Made by a program: the position numbers and the translations under genes. The notes under the pieces are model-generated. The model saw only the letters and a program-made list of their open reading frames with translations. It was not told the origin of the DNA and searched no databases. Below, in pieces: positions 37,124 through 49,444 of a DNA stretch of 64,000 nucleotides. Positions within the stretch are counted from its first letter, which is position 1. Each line of letters opens with the position of its first letter. The stretch lies in NCBI RefSeq assembly GCF_003597395.2, contig NC_133771.1, positions 129,010,117-129,074,116 on the forward strand. Reading direction: 5' to 3'. The DNA is from Chelonoidis abingdonii. Lineage: Eukaryota > Chordata > Testudines > Testudinidae.

Positions 37124-37367
37124 CAGGGGCGCTCCAGGCACCAGCATGCCAAGAGCATGCCTGGGACAGCAAGCCACGGGGGGCGCTATGCCAGTCGCCA
37201 CGAGGGCGGCAGGCAGGTTGCCTTCGGCGGCATGTCTGCAGAGGGTCCGCTGGTCCTGTGGCTTCAGCGGACCCGAATTCGCAGGACCTGGGACCACCCG
37301 CAGGCAAGCCACCGAAGGCAGCCTGCCTGCAGTGCTTGGGGAGGCAAAACATGTAGAGCCACCCCTG
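37124..37367. mobile_element. Palindromic hAT-type fold-back element, copy 1
   Basis: A 244-bp GC-rich element starting CAGGGGCGCTCCAGGCACC and ending GAGCCACCCCTG. It is flanked by exact TCCACCAT at 37116-37123 and 37368-37375. The two halves are near inverted complements (GGCAGGCAGGTTGCCTTCGG against CCGAAGGCAGCCTGCCTGC), so a single strand would form one long hairpin. The 8-bp duplication indicates hAT-mediated insertion. The frames crossing it on both strands mirror one another because of the palindrome. Confidence 0.8.
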
Positions 37368-37375
37368 TCCACCAT

Positions 37376-40300
37376 AGACCTCTTTGTAGCTCTCAACTTG
37401 ACTTCTTCATCAACGCTTAATTGTCATCAGGTCCTTTCCTCTCTCTTACCACACTTTCCCCCCATGTGCTGTTACATCCCCAAGCGCAAAATGAACAAAT
37501 ATTTCTGAATAGCTGACCTGTTTTGTATTAAACTTCTCTCTCCCTCCTCAGTCTGCAGGAGAAGTTGTTTAATTAGTTTATAGTTCACATTGCTTTTTTG
37601 TTTTTTAGTGGGTGAGTGGGCTGTGTGCAAAGGACTTCCTGAGGAAGAGCCAAGTCAAAGAGGTGAGGTGTGTGTGTTTTTTTTTGTTTTGTTTTGTTTT
37701 TTTATATTTTGTGTTTAGTTGCGAGGGACAGTTTCACAGTCTAGGTCCAGCTCCTGGGACAGAAAATGCAGTTTCTGCAAAATTAAAATCTTCTGCAGGC
37801 AAACATTGTATGTTTTTGCTCAAAAATTTCATGCAGGAAGCAGCTTGACCTACTTGAGACAAATCAGTGTGAATGCAGACTTTCAGTTCAGTTATAACCA
37901 TGTAATTATAGTGACCAGTTTTGTCAAACTTTGTGGACAAGGCCTCAGATTGTGACCCTTTTGATGCAGGGACTCTCTCTTGCAGTATGTATATACATGC
38001 ATACAATGACTAGCATAGTGGGGTCTTGTTTCCTGTCTGAGGACCTCTCCCAATATAAATAAGATCACTACTACTTGTACTGGTAGCTTTGAGGGAAACT
38101 GCTTTTAAAGGCTTGGCTACCTAAACATGCTCAGGCTTGTCTCATGAAAAGCTTTGGAACAAAAGCCTATCTTAGCTGTTGCTAAGGGAGACACACATGG
38201 GTGAGGCACAGGCTAAGGCACACGGAGAAGCAGCTGAAAAGGGATGGTGCAGCTTTGTGTCTGCTGAGAAAGAGGGGTGAAAGGATTGTGTCAGGTAAAG
38301 GAATTGGGAGTATTTCTTTATATCGTTTAGGAGCCCTATAGCAGGCCCACCAATCCTGTGGAAAATAGCGGTTTGCAATGGAAAAACTGGCAGAGTTGGT
38401 TACATCAGCATTAACAGGTATGCAGGATAATTGAGAAAACTGGCACTCACTGAAAGCTGAACTGCAAACTTTCTCCTTGATCAAGGAGAGTTTAATACAT
38501 CTCTGCTTCAGGTAGTTTCCCTTCAATGACAGAAATCCCATCCTGATTGTAAACTGGATAACATATGTCACATCTTTCCCGTCCCACTCCCTATACCCAC
38601 ACCCTGATGAAGACACATTCATTCAAATCACCAGTCAGGGTAGCTCTACTGTACTCCACTGCATGGCCATGCATGCATGAGCAATGTCCAAATAAGTTTA
38701 CAAAGCCCTGTTTCCCAGGTCAAGCTGCATAATACCCTCCGAAAGTCCCCAAGTCAAAGAAGAAAGGAGGAGGGAAAGTGGGAAGGTTACTCATGTTTCA
38801 CAAGTGCACAAACCGCAGCCAGACTCAAAACTGCTTAAGCCTGGGCTGACTACAGAAGGAATTCAATATTCCATTCTCCAGAGTGAATGACTCTGATCAA
38901 AGAAGCAACCACTTCTGAAAAAACACATTCTCTCCTTCCCGTTCCCCGGTTGCAAACTTGTCTTTAGATAGCATCATCCAATGATCTTTCAAACTGCAAA
39001 TCTTCATTTCCTTGAACCAGAACATCCCTCGGCCTTGCCCCTGAAACCCTCCTGAATTAATAATGATTTTTATTAAGGGGCAAATCCTACCTTAATCTTA
39101 CTGCAGGCATCCCCTGGCAGCTATGGAACAAAGTATGGTTCCATTGTGCAGGGAAGGAAGAGGTCCGGAATGTCACAGCCCATGGCAAGTGGTCTCTACC
39201 CCTGGTGCTTTACAGAGCTCTGCTGCTCCCACTGAGTGCGTGGGGAGCTGGTGGATCTATCACTGCATGGATCTTCTGGGAATTTCTTCCTGTCCCTGTA
39301 GAACACAGTATAGGAGCCACAACTGCTGCTGCAGCTTGGAGATTGCATTAGAGGTTGTGGCTCAGTTCAGCAGCTACTCTGTGGTCCCTGAGGAGGATTC
39401 CTGCCTGTCTCACGAGTGCCCACAGCACGGCTGGTTACGTGGGATGTGTCCTGGGAATTAGGTGTGGCCCTCAATGTGTCATCCCTCCTGGAAAGGTTTT
39501 ACATGCAAAACACTAAGAGCTAAAACAATGAAAGCATAAAACTGCATCAGATCAAATAGCCAAAATTATAGGAAACATCTGAGACAAAACCACTTTTCAT
39601 TTAGCTTTCTGGGGACACTATACTTTTTGTTTGAGGCCTATTATTGACAAAGTACAAGTTCTAAAATTATAATAATTAAAATGGTGATTATAAGTGTCAA
39701 GGATTGTACTTTTTTTAATAGCTGGGAACAATCTATTCACTATTAAAGCCAAAATTTGGCTTGAAATTCACATCAGTAAAAAAGAAAAGAGAATTAATCT
39801 GAGTACAGAGCACATGTCTGTCCATTGAGCCTCTCTCTATAATAGACGTGACCTTTCATAGTTTGTCACTAAAAAAGGAGGATAGCCTTATGGTAAAAGG
39901 AGAAGCTTGAAAATAAGCTGGAGGTATAGAGCTACTCAGTTTTTGTGGACATTCTGGTGAACTTTAGCATTAATCTAGCATGTTGCAAACACCGACTGGT
40001 TGGTCACTGCAGCTCCTCATCAGAGATGGGCATGGGAGTTACATATTATGCCCATTTCACAAATGGGGAAATGGAGGAAGAGTTCAAAGAAGTCTACGGA
40101 GGGCACTGGTGATAAGGCAGGAATCCTTTGGGTTCAGTTCTATCCTTAGTTCACTACACCAGATCACGCATCTCACCATGGAGCTGTTTTCCCCTCATCT
40201 ATCACTCATGGAAAAGGCCACACCTGCTGCTAAGCAGAGAAGCTGCTTCAGCTGCAGACAGTGGGCTGGGAGAAAACTCCTAGTCGGGTGGTGGCTCTAA

Positions 40301-40505
40301 TGGCAGCGGCAGCTGCAGCCAAGGTGGTGCTGTGAATTGCTCTGTTATCACAAAGGGTTGAGGGACCAGTGACTGCGAGTTTTCACAGGATCCAAGGGCT
40401 GGACTTGGATAATAAGGGGCGAGGTGGAGGAATAAAGACTAATCCGAGCAGAGGTGGTGATGGTAGACAGAGGGGAAGTATTTGGGGAGTCTAGGAGTAC
40501 TCTTG
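37376..40505. other. Unassigned non-coding DNA
   Basis: Mostly unique. A 54-base open segment with good splice-site context lies at 37609-37662 (see findings). Frames at 38182-38622 and 39123-39461 have no recognised domain. Confidence 0.45.
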
Positions 40506-40509
40506 GAGT

Positions 40510-41080
40510 TGTTGCTGAGTATTGTGTTGCAACGGCTATGGGTAATGCTTTCTACCCTCTCCAGTTGGATAGGAGACTCTGTCCCATCCTGATGAACAAA
40601 GACCTGGCTTCAGTTATTTATGCCTTTGTAACCTCTTGGCTGAACTACAGCAATGTGACACGCCTGGGCATGAAATCTTCAGTGCTTAGGAAACCCAAAC
40701 TAATACAAAATGCTGCAGTATGTCTCCTCAGCAACACAGGCTCCAGTGAGCATGTCACATCTGTCCTCTGCTCTTTACTCTGGCTTCCCACAGAGTTTCA
40801 AATCACATTCAAAGTCTCCACTCTTATCTTCAAACAGCTCCATGGTCTTGGCTCAAGATAGCTAATAGACAGTTTAAAGCTCCAGGATGAAGACCATGAT
40901 CGACAACTTTCCTCTTCTAACATGATGAAACTCTCAACAATGAGAGTAAAGCCTATCTCTGAGGGCAGTTTGAGACTGTGACATGTACTCCCTCCAGGAC
41001 TATCCCAAACCTCACCACTTTCCATACAAGTGCAAAGTGCATGTCTTTGACCAGGCCTTCTCTAATGTAACCACATAGCA
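40510..41080 (+). mobile_element. L2/CR1-like LINE, RT C-terminal fragment
   Basis: The plus-strand translation at 40454-40861 contains NKDLASVIYAFVTSWLNYSN, then KLIQNAAVCLLSN, SEHVTSVLCSLLWLPTEFQI and LIFKQLHGLGSR. These match the order and spacing of the RT thumb and C-terminal region of L2-type LINEs (AFVTSRLDY, QNAAARL, HITPVL-LHWLP, YKALHGL pattern). Further matches after the stop at about 40861 run to about 41060. Diverged and 5'-truncated, so probably old. Confidence 0.75.
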
Positions 41081-42987
41081 ACAGGTATATTGAACAAATC
41101 CCCATCAAAACAGGACGTTCCTCTAGATTCCTCTCTCTGGGGTGAGGCTGAGAGAACAGACACGTGATATGTGCAGTCACATTGCTTAATGCACTACAGG
41201 AAGGTGCTCGGATATTATGGTGATGAGTGTGGTATAAAAACCTATAATCTTCATGGGGGGGGCGGGGGGGAATATCAGTTATGCAAACATCCAAACCTTG
41301 ATTGTCTTTGTTTTCAAGGCAATCCTTGTGATAAAAAGGGTTATAAACGTACTCTGCTTGTTCTGTTTTACAGGGTAAATGGAAGTTGATTTCAGCTCTA
41401 GCTTTGGACCCCTGTCCAAAACTGTGGAAGAGGGAGGAGGGAACCCACAGTGTAGGCTACCCGGGCCCATCTGTCTGGTCTGGGAGTTGCTGTTTGTCCC
41501 TGCATTGATCATACCAATAGCTGAGAGGAAGCGGCTGGGGAGCAGCCAGGAAACGGAGAAAGAAGGGGAGGGAGAAGGAAAGGGAATTGGAGAAATGTTG
41601 ATAAATTCTATTTAGTGAATAACACAATGCGTGTAGCAGCACAATGGCCTTTTCTGCAGGCAGATTATCCCAGCCAGAGTCTTTGCTATATTAAAAAGGG
41701 ATGTGTGTGGGGGGGGGAAATAGAGCGCCAAAGAAAAGGAAAGGCGGGCTGTACAGCAGCAATCAATGCTGCCCTTTGTGCTGCCTGACATTTGAGGGAC
41801 TTGTTATCAATGATTGCGGGCTGCTTTATCTAAATGTATCTCCCCAGCTGCCAGGCACAGCACTGATAGGCAGCAGAACGTGCTGATGGCCCCAGCCGAT
41901 ACTGTGTCCGCCCAATTCACCCATCTGCCTTCCTGTGTCAGGTGCTTGATGGCTTCTGTCATTCCACTGCTGACATGCTTTTGCCTAACTCAATAAAGAC
42001 TGGGGGGGGGGGTGCGAGGGGGAGACATTTCCCACTCCTGTTCCTCCTCTTTGGTCACGTTTTTGTCTTTTTTTTAAAGGGGAAAAAAGACAAAAGGCCA
42101 AATTTAACAAACAAACAGGAAGCTGAAGGGGGAATGAGTTGGAGAAAGAGGGAAAATTCACTTTATTTTTTGTTTGTCAGGCAACAGCTTTGTCATCTGC
42201 TGCTCTAGCAGAAATTGCTTTGCTCTCTTTCCCTCTCTCTCCCCCTGGTTACTGCAGAAGAGTGATAAGACTAATCTACTACTTGGCTGTTAGCTTGTCT
42301 TTATTGTGGAAAATGCCTCTTTAATATTGTATAGACACTCTGTATAAATACACACCCAATTCTGAGGGTATAGGGGTAGAGCGTAGTGCATGCATGTAGA
42401 ATAGAGTTAGTTGCTGCAGTTTCCTAAATTCTAGTGCATGTGGGGGAAGACCCTCAAACAGTTTTTGCTGGAAAGTAGTTGCTTTTAAGAGTGCAAGCTG
42501 GGTCAAAGGAGCTAAGCATTTGCTAAGAAAGTAGCCAGTTACTGACAGCTCTTAAAGCACAGAAGCCCTTGGCTGTCTATGGCCTCTTATTTGAAGAGAC
42601 AGCTTAAATTATTACTTTTGCTGCTAAAAAGGGTTTGAGGTTTGCATGGAAATGTCCGCTAATAGGCTTGCATAGATATTTACTCTTGCTTAGAGACAAT
42701 GAATCCATTTAAAAAAATACAATATGGGCAACATTTTAACACTTTAACAGTAAGCTTTCTGTTGTCTTCTTCAGGGAATCGTGCCCTCTTGAAACTGAGT
42801 ATTGAAAAAAACACAACGTATAAAGTAACCAGAGGCTAATTCAGCAATGGCTATTAACTGGTTGGCTTTTAATGATTCTTCATCGAATCTGAAGTTAATT
42901 ACATAGAGTTCTCATAATATGGAATGTCAGGCGGTCAGGTTATGGTCTCACCTGTCTCAGGTGTTAAATATTTTCTGTTTAATTTAC
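41081..42987. other. Unique non-coding DNA, possibly containing conserved elements
   Basis: No gene seen. The segment 41740-42000 has balanced composition and few repeats, and reads like a conserved non-coding element, though that cannot be tested here. G-runs are present near 41258-41270, 41708-41718 and 42002-42011. Confidence 0.4.
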
Positions 42988-42992
42988 ACACT

Positions 42993-43864
42993 TGTAACAA
43001 ACGTCTGTCCCAGATCTGGACTTTAGCGTCCAAAATCTGGGTGCTTACCTGAACCTCCCCCAAGCTCACTACCAGCTTGGATTTTTTCTCGCTGCCACCA
43101 GATAAGAATTAGGCTCTTATCAGCCTGGATTCCCCAAATACTCCTTGGGGGACCCCCTCTGTGGACTCCCCAACTTCCTTTGGGAAGACCCAGACCCCTG
43201 GGTCTCCTAATCTCAACGGGAAAACAAGCTCTTCCCCTTGTCTCCTCGTTATCTGCTCCCCCGCTTTCCCCTCCCTTTTTCCTGGACGGGCCTGGCGATG
43301 CAGTACTTAACTCCTTGAATGAAAAACAAAGAGGGAAATCACCCTGCCCTGAGGCGAGCATTCAAATCTAGTAAAGCTAAGATAAAGAGATTTCCAACCC
43401 CCTTCCTGTAGCCTCCCTAGAGAAACCCCAAAAACCTCAGCCAGGTTTTAAAAGAACTTTATATAAAAAGAAAGAAAATACAGAACAATAATCTTGCATT
43501 AAGAAACTCAATACAGGCTCTGCTTATAAGAAAATATGAATAAACAGTCTGATTAAAAGATAGACCCGATTAAACCAGTCAGCAAATCAACATACATGTA
43601 AATACAACACAAAGCATATAACAGCCTATTTACTTGTTTCCTTTGTACTCACAATGTCACGCCAAAAAATAAAAGGAGTAGAAAGAGACTTTTTACCCAC
43701 AGCCGAGAAACAACAAGAACCTTTCTTCCCAATATAAACCAATTACCCGCCCCCTGATTTAACATCCAGTTCTGCTGATTGCCTCTGTCAGTGTGTGGTT
43801 CCCTTTGTTCACTCTTTACAGGCAAAAGAAAATTAACCCTTACTTTACCTATCTACTTATGACA
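42993..43864. mobile_element. Solo LTR, 872 bp, with ACACT duplication
   Basis: The element begins TGTAACAAACGTCTGTCCCAG and ends TATCTACTTATGACA. It lies between exact ACACT pentamers at 42988-42992 and 43865-43869. TG...CA ends, a 5-bp duplication and lack of coding sequence define a solo LTR. I recognise the sequence as a frequent turtle repeat. An A-rich region with AATAAA-like signals lies at 43450-43620. The 112-codon minus frame at 43023-43361 is inside it and is not a gene. Confidence 0.8.
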
Positions 43865-43882
43865 ACACTTACTTACAAACCA

Positions 43883-43969
43883 GGGACCTGATTCTGCAAA
43901 CCTGCATGTGTTTGCTCCTGTTGAACTCCACAGGGCTACTCACATGAATAAATGTTGCTGGATTATGGT
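43883..43969. mobile_element. Short palindromic MITE (GGACCTGATTCTGC type)
   Basis: Starts GGGACCTGATTCTGCAAACC and ends CTGGATTATGGTC, imperfect inverted ends of a small fold-back element common in turtles, crocodilians and birds. Related copies are at 44175-44282 and 52860-52934. Confidence 0.55.
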
Positions 43970-44174
43970 CTATGTATAATAACATAAAACTATGATGAGC
44001 CAAAGGTATATAATTAAAATAAAGGTACATAAAAAAGTTTCTTGCAGTAGTTTTCTCTTTGCTTTTTGTTCTGGAGTGTGATGTGTCTACTTGGAACGTA
44101 AGGTCTTCAAAGTATGGACTCTTTTTTTTTGGCTTATAGCACTTATTGTACAGTACTGGGTAAACTGATGCTTT

Positions 44175-44282
44175 GGATCAAATTCTGAAATCCTTCATCA
44201 GTGTTTCCTCAGTACTTCCTCAAGCAGGGTTGTTGCCTGAGGGAGGACTGAGTAACTAAGTATGGATTTCAGGATTTAGCCC
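44175..44282. mobile_element. Short palindromic MITE, second copy
   Basis: Starts GGATCAAATTCTGAAATCC and ends GGATTTCAGGATTTAGCCC. The inner arms CCTCAGTACTTCCTCA and TGAGGGAGGACTGAG are also inverted. Confidence 0.6.
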
Positions 44283-46477
44283 TACATAAACACTGATGAT
44301 CAGAAGAGCCAGTTCTCAGAAAAATAGACGTTTAGAAGAGCTATTCCAGTCAGTGAAATCTGTTGAAGGAACTGGAGCGAAAGGTCAGAAATCAGTGTGT
44401 GTTGAATGTAGTAAAAATAAAAATATTAATAAAATGTAAAATTGGTCTTTTTAAAATGGGACAATGCTATAAAACTTCAAGCGTCAAAATCAAAGACATC
44501 TGTGAATTAGGGGGCATAATGTCTCAAAGCATACCTTGATGAGATTCTGAATAAAAAGACACAGCATTTAAAAAAAAATACAGCCAAGACTTTAAAATAT
44601 AACACCACCATTTGCTTATTAATTTTAGCTTTTATCTAAGGCAAGGGATCAGCTGAAGGCAAGAAGAAGACACTTCATTGCTAATGGAAAACTAGGAAAT
44701 GCTAACAAGTTATGCAGAGTGAAGTAAAATGGGAGAGGGGGTGTCCTGTCTAATTTCGTAAGAAGACCAAATTGAGAGAGAGGCAGTTTTAACTTCTCCT
44801 ATTCGTTGCCACTGATTCCATTTGGGTTGTCCTTTGATCAGACTCAGCAAATATAATGTGTTCTACACCCTTCCCCTTCCTGTACACCCACGCCTGCACA
44901 GATAGTACCAGTCAGAGCCTACGCTCAGACATGCACATGGCATAACCTTCTAGAGAATTTGTTTCTGTGGAGCCAATGAGCATTAGGAAGCCAATTCCTC
45001 CCAAGAGCACGTTTATATCCATCTAAAATTCATTTCAGCTGAAATATTTATGATTTTTTTTGTGGTGGGGGGATGAAGAGGTGGACTGAGTTGAGCGTGG
45101 TCAGATCAAGTTAGCTGCTGCAGGCAGTGCTGATAGAAGCAGTAATCTCTATCTGTCCCTCCCCCCTCAGACTTAAATGAGCATTTATTCCAATCCCTTT
45201 CTTAATACTGTAACATAATTCATTAGGACAGTCATAATGAGTTGATAATTAGTCTGGTGGGAGGGGGTGAGTAGAGGAAACAGAAACGCTAGACAGAGAG
45301 AAAGTCAAGCAGGCTGGGGCATCTTAAAGAGCCCTGAGAGAGCTTTTTGTCAACAAAATGGATCAGGCTTGCAGGCAGTAAAACTTTCAAATGACCTTCA
45401 TGTCAAAATATTAGACTGCTATTTTTTGCTAGATGGTAGTTTCATAAACATAAAAAGCACACACATCATTCAATGAGCCATAAAATTTGTCTCAAAGATG
45501 TGCTATACTCCCCCCCACACCCCCTTTTTTAAAAAAAAAGCTAATACAGCCTCCAAATATGGGGGGAGGGATGGAATATGACATCTAATATCACAGCCTT
45601 CCACTTAGCCTGAAAATGATATTTACAGCAGGCTTGCCTTTGTTCTCTGGGTTGTGTGTGAGATTTTTTTTTTTTTTTTTTTTTTTAAAGGAAGCAGTAA
45701 ATAACATACATTGCTATATAGATAGATAGATCCAGGAGGTAGATATAAACCCATGGAGACATTTCACATATTCCATTCAGGAAAATTACCCATTGAGGTT
45801 TACAGTTTATGGTAAAAGCTAGAAAATAACAACCATGTTGATATTCTGTAATTTAGAAGATAGATGTGATACGATTATCATAAAGAAGGTCTTCCCTGGA
45901 TGAGTGAAATATCAAAACAATCTGCAGTAGGTGTTCTCCCTCAGAAGTCCTCTCTTCCCAAGGCAAAACTTCAATACAGGAGGACAGAGGGTTGAATTTA
46001 CACTGTCTAAAATTACAGGAAATAGAAATGTGTTACTGAAAACTTTAACTGCTTTGGTATTGCACTTGTCTTTAGGCTCCCTCCCTGTCTATCCTTATCT
46101 AACAAGTCCCAGAGCTGTGGGACTCATGTAACTTGAACTAGCAAAAGACTGATAAGACATCACTGAAGTTGAACCATAAAAATGTGTAAGCAGCAGCAAA
46201 TACAAGGATGACTAGCCAATTTAATGAAAGTAGAACTAAGCAGGTAGCCAGGCGACAGAAAAGTTGGCTTACTGATAAATTATGTTTACTTGTTTTTCCA
46301 CTATGACATACGGAATTATTAAACTGTTCTCTCGTGCGCTCTCTCTCTCTCCACCTCCAGCCTCCCTGCCTGTCTTTTCCATTTGAGTACCTAATCTCTT
46401 TACCACTAGAAGTCAATGCACTGATGCTCACAGCAACACTCTTAGGTGATTTTTGTCAGCAAGGCAGTAAACCTTTA
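44283..46477. other. Unique AT-rich DNA with microsatellites
   Basis: No gene seen. T23 at 45664-45686 and a GATA-type run near 45719-45731. The segment 45160-45480 is rich in TAAT/ATTA motifs and could be a regulatory conserved element, which is inference only. Confidence 0.4.
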
Positions 46478-46656
46478 GACCATGTTTACACTTGAAAGAG
46501 CCCTGATTTCAGCCACAGCTGAGCAGCAGTCAGTGCAGCAGTGCTGACCACTAATTCCAGGCAAAGGCAAGCCAGGGAGTGCAATGAATCTATGTTTAGT
46601 CCTCCTTGCTGGCCACCAGTGGCTGAATCAGGGCTATTCCTGAGCGTAGACCTGGC
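46478..46656. mobile_element. MITE with long inverted ends
   Basis: The left end GACCATGTTTACACTTG and right end TGAGCGTAGACCTGGC are inverted copies of each other. The match extends about 35 bp inwards through GAGCCCTGATTTCAGCC / GGCTGAATCAGGGCT. TTA precedes the left end (46475-46477). The right-hand duplication is not preserved. Confidence 0.6.
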
Positions 46657-48147
46657 ATGAACTGTATAAAATGTTTTACAACACAACCAAAATGCCAAAC
46701 TCCTTTGGTTTCAGAATGTCTTTCTAACCCAGTACTTAATCAAACCAAATTTTCACTAGGGCTGGCAAGCCTTTTGGGTTAGGCTGTACTAGGGTTTCCA
46801 GCCCTGGGGAAATACCCAGCCACTGGCCACCCTGGCCCCCTCACCTAAGCCCTAGAGACAGCCCCCTGCCATTCTCTCCCCAGCACCCCTGCCTCCTTCT
46901 CCCTGCTGGCAAGTCTGGGGTCCATCTTGCTCTGGCTCACCAGCGCCAAGAGGAGCCACTGTGGTTTTGGCAGGCGTGAGGGCCTAGCATGCAACATGGG
47001 AGCTAGATGTCAGATGCACTCCCAGCCATGTGATGTGTGTAGTAGTTACAAGATTACTGTGTGGCCATGCAGCATACAAGGAATGTTGGTCCAAAGTGTG
47101 TGTGTGTACATGTGGGAAGTATGTCACTTTTCACTGGCAAGCAGTACAAAAACCAGCCAGGCTGTCCCCAGTTTTGAATGAACCTGAGTTAGTTTACATT
47201 TTCACTTCCAAACTTGTGTGGATGTTCACAGTAACGGCAAAAAGTGCTTGTCTCCAGGGTGTTTTGCAATGTTTTGGAGTGAAAAAAACTAACTGCAATG
47301 GAACTCAGGTTTTGACTGAATTTTGCTTTAAGGTTTGAGTTCCACCCCACCCCACATTAAATTCAAAACTTAGGCCAAGATAAAGTGAGGCATGGCACCC
47401 CCATCTGGACCCAAACAGGAGAAGAGGTTTACATGAATATCTGGGAGGGTTAGACCCTCTTTTTCCCACAGTTCTAATTACAGGTGATTTGGAAAATTAA
47501 ACAATGTAGCTGGCACAATTTTTCCAGGAAAGTGTCTGTTCTTAAGTACTGTCACAGTTGAGTTCTGCTAAAAAAGCTGAATACCGATCTCAATGACCTC
47601 TAATGAACATGCAGGTTAGCACACATTTTTTAAAATGGGGAACCACCATGCAGTTATAGCATACAGACTCACTTAGACTCTAGATTTGATCAATTTAAAA
47701 AGAGGCAAAACTCTGACATTGCATTCAAGTGACATTGGATCACGCTGGCTGGCAAGATCAAGACTATTGATAAAACTCTCCTTTTATTTTTCTAGTCCTT
47801 CATTGAGAGACAGCCACTTGTCTCCATCTCCCAAAAAGGTAACAGTTAAGAACCGCTAGAAACCAAACCCACCCCTGATGCCATAATACTAATTGAATAC
47901 TTAATAAAGGGTGTGTAACTGATCACTAGAATGAAGGGCACATGCCTGCATTTTAACATCTTGTGCCACATTCTTATAATTTATTAAAAACATTAAAATG
48001 TGTTTTAATTACATTGAATTGTTGTACTGTAGTTAGAATTGGGAGTTTCCATTGTGTGACCGTTTACTTCTCTCTTTGTGCAAATGTCTGAGTGGTATGT
48101 GTGGATTGAGGGTAGAACAGAATTATAGGAAAGGCTGGTTGCAGTGC
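46657..48147. other. Unassigned non-coding DNA
   Basis: No gene seen. The segment 47190-47265 (GATGTTCACAGTAA...CCAGGGTG) resembles 50950-50995, so it is probably part of an unnamed interspersed repeat. Confidence 0.4.
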
Positions 48148-48312
48148 CTATTAAGGTTGCCTGACACATCTCATGACAAGATCCTGTTTTCAGTTGCTTA
48201 TAATATGGCCAAACCTTAATCATTTGAGCTGAAATTTTCCATGTTGGCTGTCTGTCTGAGACTGAATTTTACATCTGCAGTTGCAGCCAAAACAGTTCAG
48301 CTGTTTGATAAT
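48148..48312 (-). repeat. Unclassified interspersed repeat, inverted copy
   Basis: Read in reverse this gives AAACAGCTGAACTG, then CAGACAGACAGCCAACATGG, AAATTTCAGCTCAAA, AAGCAACTGAAAACAGG and GTCAGGCAACCTTAA. The same motifs occur in order at 51322-51482 on the plus strand. Confidence 0.6.
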
Positions 48313-48639
48313 GAGGCTGGGGGGAAATGACATTATTTTGCCCATGTTGAAACATTCTGATGATCTTTTCTTGAGATGCTCTATTCTTCCCTCCCCCGCT
48401 CCCCAGATGCTTTGGTGCAGGAGCTAGAAATTTGTTAGGGGAGTGATCTTTGTGTTTATACATGCCCAGAAAAGACTTGTAAGACTGCAGGTAAATATCT
48501 TGCCGATTTCATTTGCACAGAACATGCTCCATGCTGGGGCTACATAGTTGTGAGCAAAGCTGCAGTTGCAGCTTTGGGTTGCTGCAGGCTGGGCACCAGA
48601 ACTGAAAGCAGGGAGTCTCTCCTGGGCTGTTGATGACCC

Positions 48640-49080
48640 CTGCTGGGCCCAGGAAATATGGAGGAGGTAGGTGCCTGACTTGAATGCAGAGAGGACAAGA
48701 CCTGAAATGGGGAAGTGGGTGGAGGGAGTAGATTAGGAAAAGGAGCCTGAGGGTGTGGGATATTGGGACTAGAGACTGTGAAGGGAGAGAAGGAAACCAG
48801 GGCTGGAAGTTGGGGTGAATGTGGAAACTGGGACTAGGGCTGGGGAGAGGAAGAGAGAAAGAGTGGACAAGGAACTGGGAGAAGAAGAACTGAACTGGCT
48901 GGGTAAAGAGACTGGGAATGTGATGAGGACTATGGAGAGGCAAAAAGACTGGGTCTGGGATGAGACACCTGAAGAGTGGAAGTTGTAACTCCACAGGCAA
49001 GGAGAATAGGATGGGGATGAGGAGCCAAGGGTGGGGAAGAGAGGACAGATACGGGTCAAGTTTTGAGGCAAAGGGCAAAA
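48640..49080 (+). repeat. Purine-biased low-complexity tract
   Basis: The plus strand is strongly G/A-rich with irregular GGGACT/GGGAGA-like units. This depletes stops on the opposite strand and explains the 189-codon minus frame at 48509-49078, which encodes only a Pro/Ser/Leu/His-biased string. Confidence 0.6.
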
Positions 49081-49400
49081 GTATCTATACTAGAGCATGT
49101 TCCCCTCCAGTGCCTGCAATGGAACCCAGGATTCCCAAGTCACACCATTCTGCTGTTGTCAGCAAATATGTGTGAAACGCATTGGCACAGTGTTCCATCC
49201 CTATCTAGCCCTGGTCCACATAGAGGATGAGAACCCATTACTGCTATCATTTACTCCATTTGCTGAAGTGGCAGAGGTTTGTGCAGTGAATCTAAAGGTT
49301 CCAGCACTGATGATCACCTATGTGGGTGTCAGTGATATTCCATGATGGATTTCTTTACACACACACACAAACAAAATGCTTGACTTTGCACCTTAATAAA

Positions 49401-49444
49401 AAGTCCCAGAATTAAAGTCCCAGAATTAGGAAGTCCCAGAATTA
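49401..49444 (+). repeat. 14-bp tandem repeat, three copies
   Basis: AAGTCCCAGAATTA occurs at 49401-49414, 49415-49428 and 49431-49444, the third after a GG spacer. Confidence 0.9.

Noticed and set aside
48509..49078. 189-codon minus frame
   Set aside because: Pro/Ser/Leu/His-biased product of a purine-rich tract on the opposite strand; no domain.
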